Below, piece by piece: positions 4,527 through 6,180 of a DNA stretch of 6,180 nucleotides (within the stretch, counting starts at the first letter, position 1; every line of letters begins with the position of its first letter). Source of the stretch: CAZXEU01 sp964639665 (GTDB lineage: Bacteria; Bacteroidota; Rhodothermia; Rhodothermales; Bin80). A program made the position numbers and the translations under genes. The DNA lies in the NCBI GenBank assembly GCA_964639665.1, contig CAZXEU010000163.1:1-6180 (forward strand), in the 5' to 3' direction. The notes under the pieces were generated by a model. The model was not told the DNA's origin. It did not search any database and was given only the letters and a program-made list of their open reading frames with translations.

Positions 4527-5873
4527 ATGATTCGCATCCTGCTCGGAGTTCTCGTATTCCTGGTTGCCGCGCTGGCCTACTTGATGGAACTGCCCTACCT
4601 GTATCCCGTCGCGGGAGTGCTGGCATTTGCACTGCTCATGAGCTGGGCAATAGTTGCTCGGAACCAGCGGCTGGATAAGCTGCGCAGCCAGATACCGCAG
4701 TTGCGTGTGTCGGACAAGCCGGAAGAGGAGCTCACGGCGCTAGGAATCCTTGAAATCCGCGAGCGCGGTGACTCGGTCGAATTCGGCGACTCGGTGCAGG
4801 AACACAAATCCGGGGACGAGGAAGCGCCAGGGGCGCCCGAGTCTATGGCCGAAACGTCCGGCACCTCGACACAGACACAAGCGGGCAATGCGCCGGGAAC
4901 TTCGGGCACGTCAACTCAGAGGCAGTTTACCGAATTTGTACGATCCGATGCCTTGAGGCAGTCCGGCCAGCGGCCTTCATCGATGCCGGATCCTCGCTCG
5001 CGAGCCGTGCTCGTTCCTTTGCTCGAGGGTCTTCGGCAGGCGCTTGGGGCCCATTCGGCAGGGCTTGCGCGCAGATACCGGGATGCGTGCGAGTTCAGAC
5101 TCCTGGCAGCGGCCGGCGAACATTGGGCCAAGTCACCCGGAGAGGTGTTCCGGTCCGGATCGACGCCGCTGGTCCGCGACAGCCTTTCGGTTAGCGTCCG
5201 GGACGTCGAGGAGGAAGACTTGCCGCGCCGCTCGCTTACCTACAGTTCTACACCTGCTTCCATTCGACAGGTTGCCGTTGCAGCCGTTAGTGATCCGCCG
5301 CTGCTGCTATTCGTAGACACCACTGTCATGAACGGCCTGTCCCACGAGCGCGTGCCTGTCTTGCTGGCCCAGTTCGTTCGAACGCTTGGCCTGCTGCTGC
5401 GGGATGTCGAAACGGGCAGCGGGGATAAGCGTCCCCGTCGCGAAATCATTTCGGAGGAAATGGCTCGTGCCCGGGCGCGGGATCAACAGCTAGCGCTGGC
5501 GCTGGTATTCCTGAATCGCGCCGAGGAGATTGCCGGGAGATCGGACGCGGAGCTGGAGGAGGCAGACGCCGTGATGTCCTATAGCCTGCAGAACGCCTCC
5601 AAGTCCAACAGAGTCATCCAGTTTGGTCCCCTCACTTATGGCGTGTTCATCAACGGCGGCATAGACGATGTAGAGATGTGGGACAGACGGGTCCACAACA
5701 CCTTCGGGCGCGCGGAGGGCCTGCTGGAGGGTGGAATCAGCGTTGGCGTCGCCATGCTCCATCCGCGGCACGAGTCGGCTGACGAGTTTCGCGATGAAGC
5801 CAAACACGCGCTTGTGGAGGCCTACAATTCGGGCACTCCGTCCGTGTTGGCGCGCGTTGGGCAGCCCGGGTGA
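4527..5873 (+). CDS. Membrane-anchored protein with GAF-like domain and degenerate GGDEF domain
   Basis: A 448-aa protein. Residues 1-19 and about 25-44 are two hydrophobic segments joined by a short ELPYLYP turn, giving a membrane anchor with the rest cytoplasmic. Residues about 60-150 form a charged, Ser/Thr/Gly-rich linker that repeats SGTSTQ (111-116 and 126-131). Residues about 155-292 look like a GAF domain: helical start, central strands, 'RQVAVAAVSDPPLLLFVDT' and a final leucine-rich helix. Residues about 303-445 have the order of a GGDEF domain: a leading EEMARARARDQQLALALVFLN helix-strand, then IQFGPLTYGVFI where GGDEF should be, then GISVGVAML, then an EAKHALVEAYNSG helix. The signature is GPLTY (367-371) and the first metal-binding Asp is replaced (LN at 329-330), so diguanylate cyclase activity is not expected. 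A sensory or scaffold role is inferred. AGGGA 10 nt before ATG 4527 is a weak Shine-Dalgarno. Confidence 0.75.
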   Translation: MIRILLGVLVFLVAALAYLMELPYLYPVAGVLAFALLMSWAIVARNQRLDKLRSQIPQLRVSDKPEEELTALGILEIRERGDSVEFGDSVQEHKSGDEEAPGAPESMAETSGTSTQTQAGNAPGTSGTSTQRQFTEFVRSDALRQSGQRPSSMPDPRSRAVLVPLLEGLRQALGAHSAGLARRYRDACEFRLLAAAGEHWAKSPGEVFRSGSTPLVRDSLSVSVRDVEEEDLPRRSLTYSSTPASIRQVAVAAVSDPPLLLFVDTTVMNGLSHERVPVLLAQFVRTLGLLLRDVETGSGDKRPRREIISEEMARARARDQQLALALVFLNRAEEIAGRSDAELEEADAVMSYSLQNASKSNRVIQFGPLTYGVFINGGIDDVEMWDRRVHNTFGRAEGLLEGGISVGVAMLHPRHESADEFRDEAKHALVEAYNSGTPSVLARVGQPG

Positions 5874-5885
5874 ACGCTTCGGCGG

Positions 5886-5934
5886 GGCGCATTGCCGCAC
5901 CATGCTGGTGAGCACCCCGAGCCCGAAATGCGCC
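5886..5934 (+). terminator. Inverted repeat after the GAF/GGDEF-like gene
   Basis: GGCGCATT (5886-5893) pairs perfectly with AATGCGCC (5927-5934), starting 13 nt after the stop codon. Inside it TGCT (5903-5906) pairs with AGCA (5911-5914) over GGTG. A short T run (ATTTTCG) follows at about 5939. It could be a transcription terminator or an mRNA 3'-end structure. Otherwise the 201-bp gap up to 6074 shows no gene I can support. Confidence 0.3.
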
Positions 5935-6063
5935 AGGCGATTTTCGTAACGATTCTTCCCGGGCGCCGGACCGTATCCGGACGTCGTCCCGTTGCGTGGC
6001 GGTGCGAGACAATGGCCCGGCGACATGCGCACTGCGCTTGCCTCAATTACCGCGGTGATTTCG

Positions 6064-6087
6064 CCCTGTGACAATCAGGGTCGTTTT
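6064..6087 (+). terminator. Weak hairpin plus T4 at the 3' end of the last gene
   Basis: CCCTG (6064-6068) pairs with CAGGG (6076-6080) over a 7-nt loop, followed by TCGTTTT on the plus strand. It overlaps the stop codon of the minus-strand gene. The stem is short, so this is only a possible terminator for plus-strand transcripts. Confidence 0.2.
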
Positions 6088-6180
6088 GCGAACTGTACGC
6101 GGAGCGTCTTGTTGCCGAGCCAGGGGATGCGCTCGTGCAGTTTGGGGTAATCCGCAGAGACGAGATAGTGGGCTTTGGAC
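6075..6180 (-). CDS. C-terminal fragment of an unidentified protein (5' part outside window)
   Basis: Read on the minus strand, the frame is open from the window edge (first full codon 6179-6177) for 34 residues to TGA (6077-6075). The fragment contains HYLVSADYPKLHERIPWLGN and ends TLRVQFAKRP. Its composition is protein-like, with GC-rich third positions similar to the neighbouring genes, but no motif identifies a family. It converges on the GAF/GGDEF-like gene. With only the tail visible I assign no function. Confidence 0.5.
   Translation of the reverse strand, partial: SKAHYLVSADYPKLHERIPWLGNKTLRVQFAKRP

Noticed and set aside
5490..6074. 194-aa minus-strand ORF opposite the GGDEF-like region
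   Set aside because: Most of it is antisense to a coherent protein domain, and its own translation has no recognisable motif.

Overview
The window is GC-rich bacterial chromosome. It carries housekeeping genes: an aspartyl-tRNA synthetase tail, a small pyrophosphatase-family protein, two tRNA genes and a citrate synthase. Around these are an exported serine hydrolase, an unrecognised small protein and a membrane-anchored GAF/degenerate-GGDEF protein. Several genes lack a clear Shine-Dalgarno sequence, and one candidate promoter (4463-4493) fits both the sigma-70 consensus and the TTG/TAnnTTTG type known from Bacteroidota. Together with the look of the citrate synthase this suggests a GC-rich Bacteroidota/Rhodothermota-like bacterium. 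That placement is an inference of modest confidence. No transposase, CRISPR array, prophage gene or defence gene is visible.

Layout: 1-163 is the C-terminal end of aspS (+). A GTG-started pyrophosphatase-family gene follows 3 nt later (167-562, +), and its ribosome binding site lies inside the last aspS codons. 631-1081 is a tRNA-Lys(UUU) gene split in its anticodon by a 378-nt group I intron (665-1042). A tRNA-Leu(GAG) follows at 1094-1177. 1247-2440 (+) encodes an exported beta-lactamase-family serine hydrolase. Citrate synthase (2619-3884, -) converges on it. A 156-bp divergent region separates citrate synthase from a 139-aa protein of unknown function (4041-4460, +). After a candidate promoter comes a 448-aa protein with two membrane segments, a GAF-like domain and a GGDEF fold without its catalytic signature (4527-5873, +). 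The window ends inside the 3' part of an unidentified minus-strand gene (6075-6180).

The most notable element is the intron. The two tRNA halves restore a canonical 73-nt tRNA-Lys only when bases 665-1042 are removed. The removed segment has the expected group I core: P1 with a U.G pair at the splice site, P2 capped by GAAA, P3, P4, P5, P7, P8, P9 and a terminal G. It resembles the Azoarcus tRNA-Ile intron class, but sits between U34 and U35 of a lysine tRNA and has an enlarged P6 domain of about 146 nt. It has no convincing homing-endonuclease ORF. A working tRNA-Lys(UUU) from this locus would depend on the ribozyme.
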